Of a stretch of DNA of 64,000 nucleotides, positions 25,810-35,890 are shown piece by piece; positions within the stretch are counted from its first letter, which is position 1, and the number at the start of each line of letters is the position of its first letter. The translations under genes were made by a program, and so were the position numbers. Source of the DNA: Butyrivibrio sp. LB2008 (GTDB lineage: Bacteria > Bacillota > Clostridia > Lachnospirales > Lachnospiraceae); the NCBI RefSeq assembly GCF_000621565.1, contig NZ_JHXZ01000022.1, positions 1-64,000 of the forward strand, given 5' to 3'. Under the pieces are notes generated by a model. That model was not told the origin of the DNA, searched no databases, and saw nothing but the letters and a program-made list of their open reading frames with translations.

Positions 25810-25818
25810 TATACGAGG
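25789..25818. promoter_or_regulatory. 30-base palindrome overlapping the promoter, likely GntR operator
   Basis: The site is CCTCGTAT-g-ATTGTATACAAT-t-ATACGAGG, symmetric except for one position in each half. The core ATTGTATACAAT matches the TNGTnnnACnA-like sites known for FadR/FCD-type GntR regulators. It covers the spacer and the -10 box, which fits repression by the GntR protein encoded as the second gene of this operon. Confidence 0.7.
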
Positions 25819-25854
25819 TTAGCTATTGTACATAAGAGAGAGGTTTACTTTACT

Positions 25855-27291
25855 ATGAACGATACAAGTGCATTTCAGAACAGACCGGTGACCATGAATG
25901 ACAAGAATAACTTGCTCCAGATAGAAGAGCATATGTATATTCTTGACGACGTGGAGAAGCCAAACGTTTTCAGAAATATGTTTCCATATGAGGAGATTCC
26001 CAAGATTCCTTTTAATGACAGGATTGTTCCTCATAATATGCCAAAGGACATATGGATAACGGATACTACATTCCGTGACGGGCAGCAGTCCAGAGCGCCT
26101 TATACAACAGAGCAGATCGTTACCATATATGACAAGCTTCATGAGCTTGGCGGACCAAATGGAATGATCAGGCAGAGTGAGTTCTTTTTATACAGTAAGA
26201 GCGACCGCGATGCGGCCTATAAGTGTATGGAGAGAGGCTATAAGTTCCCTGAGGTCACAAGCTGGATAAGGGCGAGCGAAGATGACTTTAAGCTTGTAAA
26301 AGAGATGGGAATGAAGGAGACGGGTATTCTCGTATCATGTTCCGATTATCATATTTTCCTGAAGCTTAAGATGACAAGGAGACAGGCACTTGATCATTAT
26401 CTTAGTATCGTAAGATCTTGCCTTGAGGCGGGAATCAGCCCGAGATGCCATCTTGAAGATATTACAAGAGCGGATATCTACGGATTTGTAGTTCCCTTCT
26501 GTGTAGAGCTTATGAAGCTCAAGGATGAGTACGGAATCCCTGTTAAGATCCGTGCATGCGACACAATGGGATACGGTGTTAACTTCTCAGGTGCGGTTAT
26601 TCCAAGAAGCGTACAGGGAATTATTTATGCAATAAATACAAACGCAGGTGTTCCTTGCGAACTTATTGAGTGGCACGGACACAACGATTTTTATAAGGCT
26701 GTTACCAATTCGACAACAGCTTGGCTTTACGGATGTTCTTCAGTTAATACATCTCTTTTCGGAATCGGTGAGAGAACGGGTAATACACCTCTTGAGGCTA
26801 TGGTATTTGAGTATGCACAGCTCAAGGGAACTCTCAACGGTATGAATACTCAGGTTATCACGGAACTTGCTGAGTACTATGAGAAAGAGATCGGATTTAC
26901 AGTTCCTGCAAATACACCTTTTGTAGGAAAGAACTTTAATGTAACAAGAGCAGGTATCCATGCGGACGGTCTTTTGAAGAATGAGGAGATTTACAATATC
27001 TTTGATACGGATAAGTTCCTTAACAGGCCACCTGTAAGTGCGGTTTCCAATACTTCGGGACTTGCAGGCATCGCTCATTGGATGAATGTACATTACAAGC
27101 TTAAGGAAGAACATGCCGTTTCAAAGACTTCACCTATCGTTACCAAGATAAAGGCGTGGGTTGACAGTGAGTATGCAGGCGGTAGAGTTACAGTAATGAC
27201 TGACGAAGAGCTTGTAAGAGAAATTGACAAGGCAAGCGCTGAACTTGGCATAGTTATCAGGGATGGAGAGATTACAGAGATTTCCGAATAA
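25855..27291 (+). CDS. Probable Re-citrate synthase (isopropylmalate/homocitrate synthase family)
   Basis: A 478-residue HMGL-like TIM-barrel enzyme. The metal- and substrate-binding start is WITDTTFRDGQQSRAPYT; IEWHGHNDFYKAVTN gives the metal-binding histidines. The C-terminal part lacks the LeuA allosteric domain. Family alternatives are isopropylmalate and homocitrate synthase; the shared operon with isocitrate dehydrogenase favours condensation of acetyl-CoA and oxaloacetate to citrate for 2-oxoglutarate and glutamate synthesis, as in clostridia with Re-citrate synthase. The start at 25855 follows the promoter and AGAGAGAGG. No aconitase gene is in the window. Confidence 0.75.
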   Translation: MNDTSAFQNRPVTMNDKNNLLQIEEHMYILDDVEKPNVFRNMFPYEEIPKIPFNDRIVPHNMPKDIWITDTTFRDGQQSRAPYTTEQIVTIYDKLHELGGPNGMIRQSEFFLYSKSDRDAAYKCMERGYKFPEVTSWIRASEDDFKLVKEMGMKETGILVSCSDYHIFLKLKMTRRQALDHYLSIVRSCLEAGISPRCHLEDITRADIYGFVVPFCVELMKLKDEYGIPVKIRACDTMGYGVNFSGAVIPRSVQGIIYAINTNAGVPCELIEWHGHNDFYKAVTNSTTAWLYGCSSVNTSLFGIGERTGNTPLEAMVFEYAQLKGTLNGMNTQVITELAEYYEKEIGFTVPANTPFVGKNFNVTRAGIHADGLLKNEEIYNIFDTDKFLNRPPVSAVSNTSGLAGIAHWMNVHYKLKEEHAVSKTSPIVTKIKAWVDSEYAGGRVTVMTDEELVREIDKASAELGIVIRDGEITEISE

Positions 27292-27302
27292 TGAGGGCAA
27301 AT

Positions 27303-27983
27303 ATGGAAAATCAAGACTTAAAACATGAGGTTACGGATAAGTATTCCCTTCGAGGCAGAGTTTTTCACAGAATCCGTGAGGATATACTGAACGGTAAGTA
27401 CAAGGACCACGAGGAACTTAAAGAGGTTGCCATAGGTCAGGAACTCGGAGTCAGCAGAACTCCTGTTAGAGAAGCTTTCAGGCAGCTTGAGCTCGAGGGA
27501 CTTATTCAGATAATCCCCAACAGGGGCGCGTATGTCACCGGAATAAAAGTTAAAGACATCGAAGATATTTATATGATCAGATCCAAGCTTGAAGGCCTTT
27601 GCGCAAGATGGGCTTGTGGTAATATTACAAAAGAACAGCTTGAGGAAATGGAAGAGAATATCTACCTTGCAGAGTTTCATGCCGCAAGGGGACATATGGA
27701 GCAGATGGCAGAGCTCGATAACCGTTTCCATAACATCTTATATGAGGCATGCAATTCCAAGATGCTTGAGCATCTTCTAAAGGACTATCATCAGTATGTA
27801 TGGAGAGTCAGACAGAAGACACTTTCAAGCAGCAGAGGCGCGGTCTCAAATGTTGAACATAAATATATAATGGAAGCAATAAAAGAGAAGAATCCCGACA
27901 AGGCAGAGGAACTTGCAAACCAGCATATGATCAATGCCTATGAGAATATGGTGGACAAGGGACTTCTTAAAATGTTCGAATAA
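27303..27983 (+). CDS. GntR-family regulator, FCD subfamily
   Basis: A 226-residue regulator. The N-terminal winged helix has REDILNGKYKDHEELKEV and LGVSRTPVREAFRQLELEGL; the C-terminal FCD domain (about 95-220) is all-helical with a histidine pattern (FHAARGHMEQM, LDNRFHNILY, VEHKYIMEAI) typical of metal- and carboxylate-binding members. It lies between citrate synthase and isocitrate dehydrogenase and probably controls this operon through the palindrome at 25789-25818 in response to a carboxylic acid. The start at 27303 has GAGGG upstream; an ATG overlapping the previous stop (27291) is an alternative. Confidence 0.88.
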   Translation: MENQDLKHEVTDKYSLRGRVFHRIREDILNGKYKDHEELKEVAIGQELGVSRTPVREAFRQLELEGLIQIIPNRGAYVTGIKVKDIEDIYMIRSKLEGLCARWACGNITKEQLEEMEENIYLAEFHAARGHMEQMAELDNRFHNILYEACNSKMLEHLLKDYHQYVWRVRQKTLSSSRGAVSNVEHKYIMEAIKEKNPDKAEELANQHMINAYENMVDKGLLKMFE

Positions 27984-28016
27984 TACTAAATTATTGAATC
28001 GAAAGGAAAGGCGAAT

Positions 28017-29222
28017 ATGGCAAAAATTCAGATGACAACCCCCATCGTTGAGATGGACGGCGACGAGATGACCAGAGTTTTGTGGAAGATGATCAAGGAC
28101 AAGCTTATCCTTCCATATATTGATCTTAAGAGCGAATACTACGATCTTGGACTTGAATATAGAGATGAAACAGACGATCAGGTTACTGTAGACAGTGCCA
28201 ATGCCACACTTAAATACGGTGTAGCCGTTAAGTGCGCAACGATCACACCCAACAATGAGAGAATGACGGAATATAAGCTCAAGAAGATGTGGAAGAGTCC
28301 TAACGGAACAATCAGAGCAATTCTTGACGGAACTGTTTTCCGTACACCCATCATGGTAAAGGGAATCGAGCCCAATGTAAGAACATGGGAGCAGCCCATC
28401 ACACTTGCAAGACACGCATACGGCGATGTTTACAAGAATGTAGAGATCAGAGTTCCCGGTGCAGGTAAGGCAGAGCTTGTATTTACAGGTGCTGACGGAA
28501 CAGAGATAAGAGAAACCATCCACGAGTTCAATGAGCCCGGAATCATCCAGGGTATCCACAACAAGGATGCTTCAATCAGAAGCTTTGCAAGAGCCTGCTT
28601 TAAGTATGCACTTGCCGAGAAAAAAGAGCTCTGGCTCGGAACAAAGGATACAATCAGTAAGACATACGACAGAAGATTCAGAGAGATCTTTGATGAAGTG
28701 TTTGAAAATGAATTCAAGGCTGACTTCGAGAAGGCAGGAATCACATACTTCTACACACTTATCGATGACGCCGTTGCCCGCGTTATGAAGTCAAAGGGCG
28801 GATTTATCTGGGCCTGCAAGAACTACGACGGTGACGTTATGAGTGACATGGTTTCATCCGCATTCGGTTCACTCGCAATGATGACTTCAGTTCTCGTATC
28901 ACCCACAGGCGTTTACGAGTACGAAGCAGCTCACGGAACAGTACAGAGACACTACTACAAGTACCTTAAGGGCGAGCCCACATCAACAAACCCTGTCGCA
29001 ACAATCTTTGCATGGACAGGCGCGCTCCGCAAGAGAGGCGAGCTTGATGGAATTCAGGAGCTTATGGATTGGGCCGACAAGATGGAAAAGGCAACCCTTT
29101 CCGTTATCGAGTCAGGCCGCATGACAGGAGACCTCGCACTTATCACATCACTTCCAAACCCTGTAAAGCTTGGAAGCGAAGAGTTCCTTGATGCTATTGC
29201 TGAAGAATTTAATAAGAATTGA
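28017..29222 (+). CDS. icd: NADP-dependent isocitrate dehydrogenase
   Basis: Oxidatively decarboxylates isocitrate to 2-oxoglutarate, reducing NADP. The 401 residues match the eukaryote-like homodimeric type, with [13 protein letters not shown] at the N-terminus, the substrate loop [22 protein letters not shown], and the metal- and cofactor-binding [19 protein letters not shown] and [21 protein letters not shown] precedes the ATG. It ends the citrate synthase-GntR operon, supporting an oxidative half-cycle route to glutamate. A strong terminator follows. Confidence 0.95.
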   Translation: MAKIQMTTPIVEMDGDEMTRVLWKMIKDKLILPYIDLKSEYYDLGLEYRDETDDQVTVDSANATLKYGVAVKCATITPNNERMTEYKLKKMWKSPNGTIRAILDGTVFRTPIMVKGIEPNVRTWEQPITLARHAYGDVYKNVEIRVPGAGKAELVFTGADGTEIRETIHEFNEPGIIQGIHNKDASIRSFARACFKYALAEKKELWLGTKDTISKTYDRRFREIFDEVFENEFKADFEKAGITYFYTLIDDAVARVMKSKGGFIWACKNYDGDVMSDMVSSAFGSLAMMTSVLVSPTGVYEYEAAHGTVQRHYYKYLKGEPTSTNPVATIFAWTGALRKRGELDGIQELMDWADKMEKATLSVIESGRMTGDLALITSLPNPVKLGSEEFLDAIAEEFNKN

Positions 29223-29235
29223 TAATAGAGAGTTA

Positions 29236-29265
29236 AAAGCCGCAGAGATGCGGCTTTTTTCTTTT
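29236..29265 (+). terminator. Terminator of the citrate synthase operon
   Basis: The stem AAAGCCGCA/TGCGGCTTT with loop gaga is followed by TTTCTTTT, shortly after the icd stop. Confidence 0.88.
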
Positions 29266-29321
29266 GAGGAAAAACAAATTATAGTCATTTTTCAGGGATG
29301 ATTGTTGTAATCAAAAAAATA

Positions 29322-29350
29322 TTGACAGAATGTTGATGGAATATTAACAT
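29322..29350 (+). promoter_or_regulatory. Possible promoter upstream of the Rhs gene
   Basis: TTGACA (29322-29327) with a 17-base spacer and TAACAT (29345-29350). It would drive a structured leader that meets a terminator at 29460-29497 before the Rhs gene starts at 29688. Confidence 0.4.
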
Positions 29351-29459
29351 AATGTTGCCATTCGATATTTATTGTCTTGACTTGTATATCCCATAAAACA
29401 AATTCGAGTTAAGATATCCCTTATTCCCATATAAGGCATAAATATCATTTTTAAAGTGA

Positions 29460-29497
29460 GTCTATCAGCTTGTTTTAATGCTGATAGACCATTTTTT
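29460..29497 (+). terminator. Stem-loop terminator inside the Rhs upstream region
   Basis: GTCTATCAGC/GCTGATAGAC is a perfect ten-base stem followed by CATTTTTTT. No coding sequence lies between icd and this point, so it ends either a small RNA or an attenuated Rhs leader. A small hairpin CCTTAT/ATAAGG (29419-29436) precedes it. I see nothing else definite in 29266-29687. Confidence 0.65.
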
Positions 29498-29687
29498 TGG
29501 GATTTCCCTTACACAAATGTGAGGGAGAAAAATGTTGCATAAGTAATTAGAAAACCGTATAATTCAAATGTTAAATGCTAATTTACTGTGTGGTAATATT
29601 ATTTGATATAAGCACGTTTTGTGAGGGGAAGATATCTTTAGTAACTTAGCGTAAGCTATTTTAGGTAATGGAGAGAATTAACGAATC

Positions 29688-32600
29688 ATGGGGAACAATA
29701 ATTATTCGGGGGAGAACATAGAATGGCACCATAAGAAAATAAAAGAGTATTTCGACGAGTGTTTTAACACTGTATACAATCCATTTCTGAGTATGTCGGA
29801 TACTCTTCTTATTCCGGCTCTTGTGGATTTTATAAATGACGAGACGCATACAGGACCTGAAGCTGAATCAGCTAAGACTTTTTTGAATGATAAGCAGATT
29901 GAGATTATTGGTATGATTGTAAACTGCATTCAGCAACTTCAGGGCAAAATGCAAGGGAAAGGTTTTCAGGGTTCAGTACCTCTTCTTGAAGATTTTCTTT
30001 CGGATCTTTCAGAAGAAGAGAAAGCTGATCCTGTTATAAAAACTCAGCACCTTACTAAGATTATAGAAGATTTTGCAAAATTTAATACAGTCTATTGCGA
30101 AGTGCATCCTAAGATTAGCGAGATACATGATAATGTTGAGGAAGTTGTAAAAGGATGTGGCGCCGTATCTAGAAAAAGTTACACGAAACCGAATCCTTCG
30201 GCATTGATAAAAGCACTTGATGATTTTACAGTTAAGGATAAGACAGATGGTTTTGTGCCTAAGTTTAACGAAAAATTCCTAAAATTCCATGAAGAACATT
30301 CGAATGATATAGAAGGCAGTGAATTCAAAGATCTACTTGATCAGATTGTAGAGCTTCTTAAGTCTATAATTACCGGCATGGAAAAAGGAACATTTGATAT
30401 TACAAGGTATGAACAGACTAGGGATAATATCAAGTGGATTAACCCTAAGGATATAGCAGGACTGGAAGAATATCTTAAAACTTATAAAGCTTATTTGCAG
30501 GGCTTGGTAGATAGATGTCAGGTTTATAAATACGATCCTGTTAATATGAGTAGCGGAAACTATATAAATGACAGAACTGATTTTGAAATAGGAACTGATA
30601 CAAAGATATCTTTCAGAAGGTTCTATAACGCAAGATCTGATTTTAAGGGCGCAATGGGACACGGCTGGAGTTGTAATTCTGACGTGCGCCTTATAAAAGA
30701 AGATAACGGCGATATAAGAGCGATTTATATCGATGGTAGAGAAGGTATTTACAGAAAGCCTGAAAATAGTAAGCTGGCTAAGAAAGAGACTGCTGTTGAG
30801 CTTACTTTTGATGGAGCGAAAGAAGATACCCAGAAGACATCTGTTGTTTCTGAGACTTACTACGAGATTCATGGAGAACCCGGGAAACTTGTAGAGGATA
30901 ACTACGGCTATAAGCTCATAAAGGAAGACTTCTCATATGAAGAGTATGACAAAGACGGATATCTTGTAGCTAAGGGTGATAATACCGGCGAGAATACAAG
31001 ATATACTTTAGACGTCTTTACTAAGACAGATAATGATGGAGAGAGCATAAGATACAGTCTTCCGGTAAAGATAGAGACTAAGGAAGGCTCATACATCTCA
31101 CTTTTCTACAATGAAGACGGAATCCTTACAAGGGTATCATCATCACAAGGAAAGAATGTAACATACGAATACGAGAAAAGAGAAGATGAATACTTCCTTA
31201 CAACTGCTACATATCCAAACGGCAGCACAAGAAGATATACTTATAACGAATCAGGCCTTATACATAAAGTAATAAGCCCTGATGGTATTATTGCACTCAC
31301 AAACGAGTACGATGAACAAAGACGTGTCATCCATCAGATATTTCCTGATGGTGGTGAGATGTCTTACAGCTATGACGATGAAAAGAATATAACAACAGCA
31401 ACAGAGCAGAACGGACTTAAGGTAGAGTACCTCTCTGATGAGCGTGGAAGACATATAGGAACAAGATATGTAGGCCTTTCAGATGACTATACATCTCAGG
31501 ATGTAGCTGATGCAGGGAATATCATTGAAGAAAAGTATACATACAATGACAGAAACCAGAAGACTTCCGTTACAGATAAGAACGGTCATACGGTAAGATT
31601 TAGCTATGACAACAGAGGAAATCTTACAAAGATAGTAGGTCCCGAAGGTCTTAGCGAGAGCTACACCTATGATGCTGAAGGAAGACTTATCGTAAAGAAG
31701 GATTCAGAAGGAAACTCTTATAGATATATTTATGACTTTGATGGCAACCTCTATAGTGTAACCGATCCTCTCGGAAACAGGATTAAGTATGACTATAAGG
31801 ATGGCAGGGTTGTAAGAATAAGGGATGCTGAGAACAATGCTATATCAGTAACTTATGATGAAAAAGGAAATATTTCTTCCATCATTGATAAGGCAGGCGT
31901 GACTACACGTTATATCTGTGATAACAGCGGAAGAGTAACAAAAACTATAGATGCAGAGGGAAATGAGACAAGCTATACATATGATGAGAATGATAACCTC
32001 ACATCCGTTACAGATCCATTGGGAAATATCACAAGATATGCCTATAACACAGCAGGTCTTCTTGAAGAAATAGTAAACCCTAATGGGACGATAAAGACGT
32101 GGACTTATAACGAGATAGGAAAGCCTGCTTTTTATACAGATGAGGAATGCAGGACAACACATATAACCTATAACACATCATGGAAGGAAGAAAATATCAC
32201 CCTTCCAAACGGTGGAGAGATACACTATTCCTACGACCTTTTGGGAAATATGATAAAGGTAACAGATCCTGAAGGAAGAAAGACCGTATACAGCCATGAT
32301 AATAACGGAAACGTTCTTAGCGTGGGAACAGAAGATGAAAACAAAGAAGTAAGGATAGGAACTTCCTATACCTATGATAAACTTGGACGTATAAAGACGG
32401 AAACGGATGGGGAAGGAAACACGACATCCTATAGCTATGATAAGAACGGAAACCTTACCAGCAGGATGGATGCTCTTGGAGGAAGGACCTGCTATGAGTA
32501 CGATGCAGCCGGAAGAGTCGTAAGTATGACAGACGCCATAGGAAGGAACACGAGCTATACCTATGACAGGAGCGGTAACTTAGAGACAGTCACAGATCCT

Positions 32601-35600
32601 GCAAAAGTAGTGACGACAAACCACTATGAAAAAGGCAGGCTTATTAAGGTCACCCGGAAAGCGGAAGATACAGAAGAGATCACACTAAAGAGCTATGAGT
32701 ATGATCTGTGTGGACGTATCAGTAAAGAGACAGAAAGAGACGGCTTTGCACTTGCCTATGAATACGATAAGGCAGGAAGGATAAAAACAGTAACAGGCTC
32801 AAACAAAAGAGTCATGACTTACTCCTATGATCCGATGGGAAGAGTAGTAGAGACTGATGACTGCGGAGCAAAGACCCGTTATACCTATACAGGAACAGGA
32901 AAGTTAAAGAGCGTCACAGATGCTCTTGGAAACAGGACAACGTATGAGTATAACGAACTAGACCTTCTTTGCAGGATAGAAAGAGAAGGAAACGGACAGG
33001 ATACAGAAGAAAACACACAACAGGACAGAAGATATCCTTCTGCTGACGGAAACGGTCATGTGACTGTATTTAAACACGACCTTTCAGGAAAACTTGTAAG
33101 CGAGACAGATGCTCTTGGCCAGAAGACCATATATACCTATGATGAGGCGGGAGACTTAAAGAGCCTTACAGACAGAGATGGAAATGAGACCGTCTATACA
33201 AGGGATAAGAACGGAAACATAACAGGGATAAAGTATGCAGACGGAAAAGAGATACTCTATAAGTACAATGCATTAAATATCCTTAAGGAAGTACAGGACA
33301 GGATAGGCCTTACAAAGATAGAGACAGATGAAGTAGGAAGAACTATCTTGGTCACAGATCCAAACGGAGAGACTGTTGGCTATGAGTACGGACCACGTGA
33401 TGAAAAGACGGCCGTAGTATACCCTGACGGAAAGAAAGCAGAGTACAGATATGATGCATTCGGAAATCTCATTGAGCTCAGGGAAGTATCAGACAGAGAA
33501 GAGGGAAGTATAAGGTATTCCTATAATGAAAACGGACACCTGTCAGAGAGGATATTCCCCAACGGTACGGGAACGTTCTATGACTACTATCAGGGAGGGC
33601 TTTTAAAGAGCCTTACAAGCGCTGATAAGGAAGGCATACTTGACAGGTACGAATACGCTTATAACGAAAAGGAAAACAGAACCCAGATAAAGAGATACAG
33701 AAGAGGCCTTGCAAACGTAAGTGGGGTATATGCATACAGCTATGACGAGCTTGGAAGACTTACCGGGATAGAGAAAGATGGCATAAAGAGTGCCGGTTAT
33801 ACATATGATGCCTTTGGAAACAGGGAGAGCCTTACAGAAGAAGGAAACAGGACGGTATACAGCTATGATGTTCTAGACAGACTGATAAGTAAGACAGAAG
33901 AAAGAGCATCAGGAAACAATACGTTCACATATGCTTATGACAGACGAGGAAACCTCACACGTGAGTATGAGGGAGATATCTTAAAAGCTATCTATGATTA
34001 TAACGATCAGGGAATGCTTGAAAAGACAGTCATTGACCCGGAGAGCGAACTTAGAAAAGAGATAAGCTATACGTATAACTTTGCGGGACAGAGGGTGTCA
34101 AAAAGGAGCGGCCTTGAAGAAGTAAGATATCTTACGGATGTAACAAGAGACCACTATAATCTCCTTGGAGAGACAAAAAACGGAAAAACAAAAACTTTTA
34201 TATATGACGATAATGTAGTAAGCTTTGAACAGGAGGGAAAAAGAAACTACTATCAGCTTGATGAACTGGGAAGTACTATGTATCTGACGGGAACAGACGG
34301 AGGAGCATACAGTCCGTATGCATATGATCCGTTTGGAAACAGGATAGACCCGGTGACAGGAAAGAGAAGGACAACATCTCAAAATCACGGCTATAGCATA
34401 GAAGGAAACCTTATACAGCCCTTTGCTTTCACAGGGTATAGAGAAGAAGAGAGCGGCCTGTACTATGCGCAGGCAAGAAGCTATGATCCCGGAGCGGGAA
34501 GGTTCACGGGAGAGGATAAAGTAAGAGGCATACTAGCGATACCTGAGACACAGAACCATTATTCATACTGTCTGTCAAATCCTATAATAATGGTGGATAC
34601 AAACGGATTGTGGCCAACAGTCCTTGTAGGAGCAGTAGGCGGAGCGATAGTTGGAGCTGTATCATATACTGTCGGAGCTGTTGTCAGTGGAGAAAAGATA
34701 GATGCTACACAGATGCTGGCCTCTGCCGCAGGAGGAGCCGCTGCAGGAGCCTTGATTGGATCGGGCGTTGTAGATCCGACAATAGTAGGAGCTGCCGCAG
34801 GAGCAGCCTCAGGATTTGTAACAGGCACAGCACAGGCTATAAATGATGTCAAAGATACAGTAAAAAAAGGCGGTTCAGCTAGGGATATAGCAGGATCTGT
34901 TGTAAACGGACTTGGAACTATCGCAACATCGACTGCAACAGGAGGAGTAGTCGGTGGAGTAATGGGAACTGTTTTTGGAAAACTCGGAGCCGGGGCAGCA
35001 ATGGTTGTCGGTGGAATCGTAAAAGGAGGAATGGCACTTCGTGAGGAATTAACAGACGACAAAGAAGGAGTTAGATGGGGAAGAGTCGCAAGGCATACAG
35101 TCGGAGGCGTGGCAGAGACGGGTACGGCCATACTTGGATTTAAGGCATTGGGAGGAGTATTATCAGGAAAAGAGATTTCTAATACCGGAAAGAAGATAAA
35201 TGCACAGTGTAAGAAAATCACAGAGTATAAAAATACTGTAAAGTCGAATTATAATGAACTAAAACAGGGAATGGTCAAAGGGTTACAAGAAAGTATGTTT
35301 AACTTCAGGAACAATTTGAATAGGCTTTTTAATCCATATTCATTTATTCCTGAGCCTGTATTGGCAGATGGGTATGCAGATTATTGCTCCTGTGAAAATG
35401 CATCAACAAATAAAGCGGTATATACAGAAGCTGCTGCAGGAAGTAGTGCGGCGGGATCTAAACAAAATGGAAATAGTAATTCTTCAGGAAGCGGAGAAAC
35501 TAATAGTAAAGGTAAAAATGCTGCTCCTCAGCGAACAAGAAAACAAGCTTTTAATGAAGCTAAAGAAAGAGCAGGTATTCCAAGAGGGCAACAGCCCGTA

Positions 35601-35876
35601 AGGCAATGGAAGGTTGGTAACGATGTGTCGAAAAAAGGATACGATCTGGCAAATTACAAGTATGATGCTAATCCAGGGGCGCACGGAAGGTATTATGAGT
35701 ACGATACGCCTAATGGAAAGGTTGTAATTGTAGAGCATACAAGTGATGGAGTTCCGCATTATCATGCAGGAAGAGCCAAGCCTGGTGCAGACCCTTTTAC
35801 ATATGATTTTAAAAATAATAGATATCAAAACATTGCTATTCCTGATAAAAATGAACATATTTACTATGGTAATTAA
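29688..35876 (+). CDS. Rhs-repeat polymorphic toxin with HNH/EndoVII-type nuclease tail
   Basis: A 2062-residue protein. Residues 1-280 are a helical N-terminal domain without Sec signal, possibly a specialised (type VII-like) export leader. A DUF6531-like domain follows (from about 285: VNMSSGNYINDRTDFEIG). A long run of YD repeats forms the encapsulating shell, closed by the Rhs core near residues 1510-1640 (LDELGSTMYLT, GLYYAQARSYDPGAGRFTGED, VDTNGLW). Then come glycine-zipper segments (GGAIVGAV, AAGGAAAGALIGSG) and a linker. The tail (about 1945-2062; RKQAFNEAKERAGIP, later VEHTSDGVPHYHAGRAKPG) resembles HNH/EndoVII nucleases with an HHH-like motif. An immunity-type gene follows. Confidence 0.88.
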   Translation: MGNNNYSGENIEWHHKKIKEYFDECFNTVYNPFLSMSDTLLIPALVDFINDETHTGPEAESAKTFLNDKQIEIIGMIVNCIQQLQGKMQGKGFQGSVPLLEDFLSDLSEEEKADPVIKTQHLTKIIEDFAKFNTVYCEVHPKISEIHDNVEEVVKGCGAVSRKSYTKPNPSALIKALDDFTVKDKTDGFVPKFNEKFLKFHEEHSNDIEGSEFKDLLDQIVELLKSIITGMEKGTFDITRYEQTRDNIKWINPKDIAGLEEYLKTYKAYLQGLVDRCQVYKYDPVNMSSGNYINDRTDFEIGTDTKISFRRFYNARSDFKGAMGHGWSCNSDVRLIKEDNGDIRAIYIDGREGIYRKPENSKLAKKETAVELTFDGAKEDTQKTSVVSETYYEIHGEPGKLVEDNYGYKLIKEDFSYEEYDKDGYLVAKGDNTGENTRYTLDVFTKTDNDGESIRYSLPVKIETKEGSYISLFYNEDGILTRVSSSQGKNVTYEYEKREDEYFLTTATYPNGSTRRYTYNESGLIHKVISPDGIIALTNEYDEQRRVIHQIFPDGGEMSYSYDDEKNITTATEQNGLKVEYLSDERGRHIGTRYVGLSDDYTSQDVADAGNIIEEKYTYNDRNQKTSVTDKNGHTVRFSYDNRGNLTKIVGPEGLSESYTYDAEGRLIVKKDSEGNSYRYIYDFDGNLYSVTDPLGNRIKYDYKDGRVVRIRDAENNAISVTYDEKGNISSIIDKAGVTTRYICDNSGRVTKTIDAEGNETSYTYDENDNLTSVTDPLGNITRYAYNTAGLLEEIVNPNGTIKTWTYNEIGKPAFYTDEECRTTHITYNTSWKEENITLPNGGEIHYSYDLLGNMIKVTDPEGRKTVYSHDNNGNVLSVGTEDENKEVRIGTSYTYDKLGRIKTETDGEGNTTSYSYDKNGNLTSRMDALGGRTCYEYDAAGRVVSMTDAIGRNTSYTYDRSGNLETVTDPAKVVTTNHYEKGRLIKVTRKAEDTEEITLKSYEYDLCGRISKETERDGFALAYEYDKAGRIKTVTGSNKRVMTYSYDPMGRVVETDDCGAKTRYTYTGTGKLKSVTDALGNRTTYEYNELDLLCRIEREGNGQDTEENTQQDRRYPSADGNGHVTVFKHDLSGKLVSETDALGQKTIYTYDEAGDLKSLTDRDGNETVYTRDKNGNITGIKYADGKEILYKYNALNILKEVQDRIGLTKIETDEVGRTILVTDPNGETVGYEYGPRDEKTAVVYPDGKKAEYRYDAFGNLIELREVSDREEGSIRYSYNENGHLSERIFPNGTGTFYDYYQGGLLKSLTSADKEGILDRYEYAYNEKENRTQIKRYRRGLANVSGVYAYSYDELGRLTGIEKDGIKSAGYTYDAFGNRESLTEEGNRTVYSYDVLDRLISKTEERASGNNTFTYAYDRRGNLTREYEGDILKAIYDYNDQGMLEKTVIDPESELRKEISYTYNFAGQRVSKRSGLEEVRYLTDVTRDHYNLLGETKNGKTKTFIYDDNVVSFEQEGKRNYYQLDELGSTMYLTGTDGGAYSPYAYDPFGNRIDPVTGKRRTTSQNHGYSIEGNLIQPFAFTGYREEESGLYYAQARSYDPGAGRFTGEDKVRGILAIPETQNHYSYCLSNPIIMVDTNGLWPTVLVGAVGGAIVGAVSYTVGAVVSGEKIDATQMLASAAGGAAAGALIGSGVVDPTIVGAAAGAASGFVTGTAQAINDVKDTVKKGGSARDIAGSVVNGLGTIATSTATGGVVGGVMGTVFGKLGAGAAMVVGGIVKGGMALREELTDDKEGVRWGRVARHTVGGVAETGTAILGFKALGGVLSGKEISNTGKKINAQCKKITEYKNTVKSNYNELKQGMVKGLQESMFNFRNNLNRLFNPYSFIPEPVLADGYADYCSCENASTNKAVYTEAAAGSSAAGSKQNGNSNSSGSGETNSKGKNAAPQRTRKQAFNEAKERAGIPRGQQPVRQWKVGNDVSKKGYDLANYKYDANPGAHGRYYEYDTPNGKVVIVEHTSDGVPHYHAGRAKPGADPFTYDFKNNRYQNIAIPDKNEHIYYGN

Positions 35877-35890
35877 GGAAAGGGATAATT

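Noticed and set aside
25717..25854. Upstream extension of the citrate synthase gene
   Set aside because: It contains the promoter and operator and has no homologous character; the start at 25855 fits better.
25855..27291. Isopropylmalate or homocitrate synthase
   Set aside because: Possible by family, but no leucine or lysine genes are near, the LeuA regulatory domain is missing, and isocitrate dehydrogenase is in the same operon.
34559..35221. Minus-strand 220-codon open frame rich in Pro/Ala
   Set aside because: Antisense shadow of the glycine/alanine-rich part of the Rhs protein.
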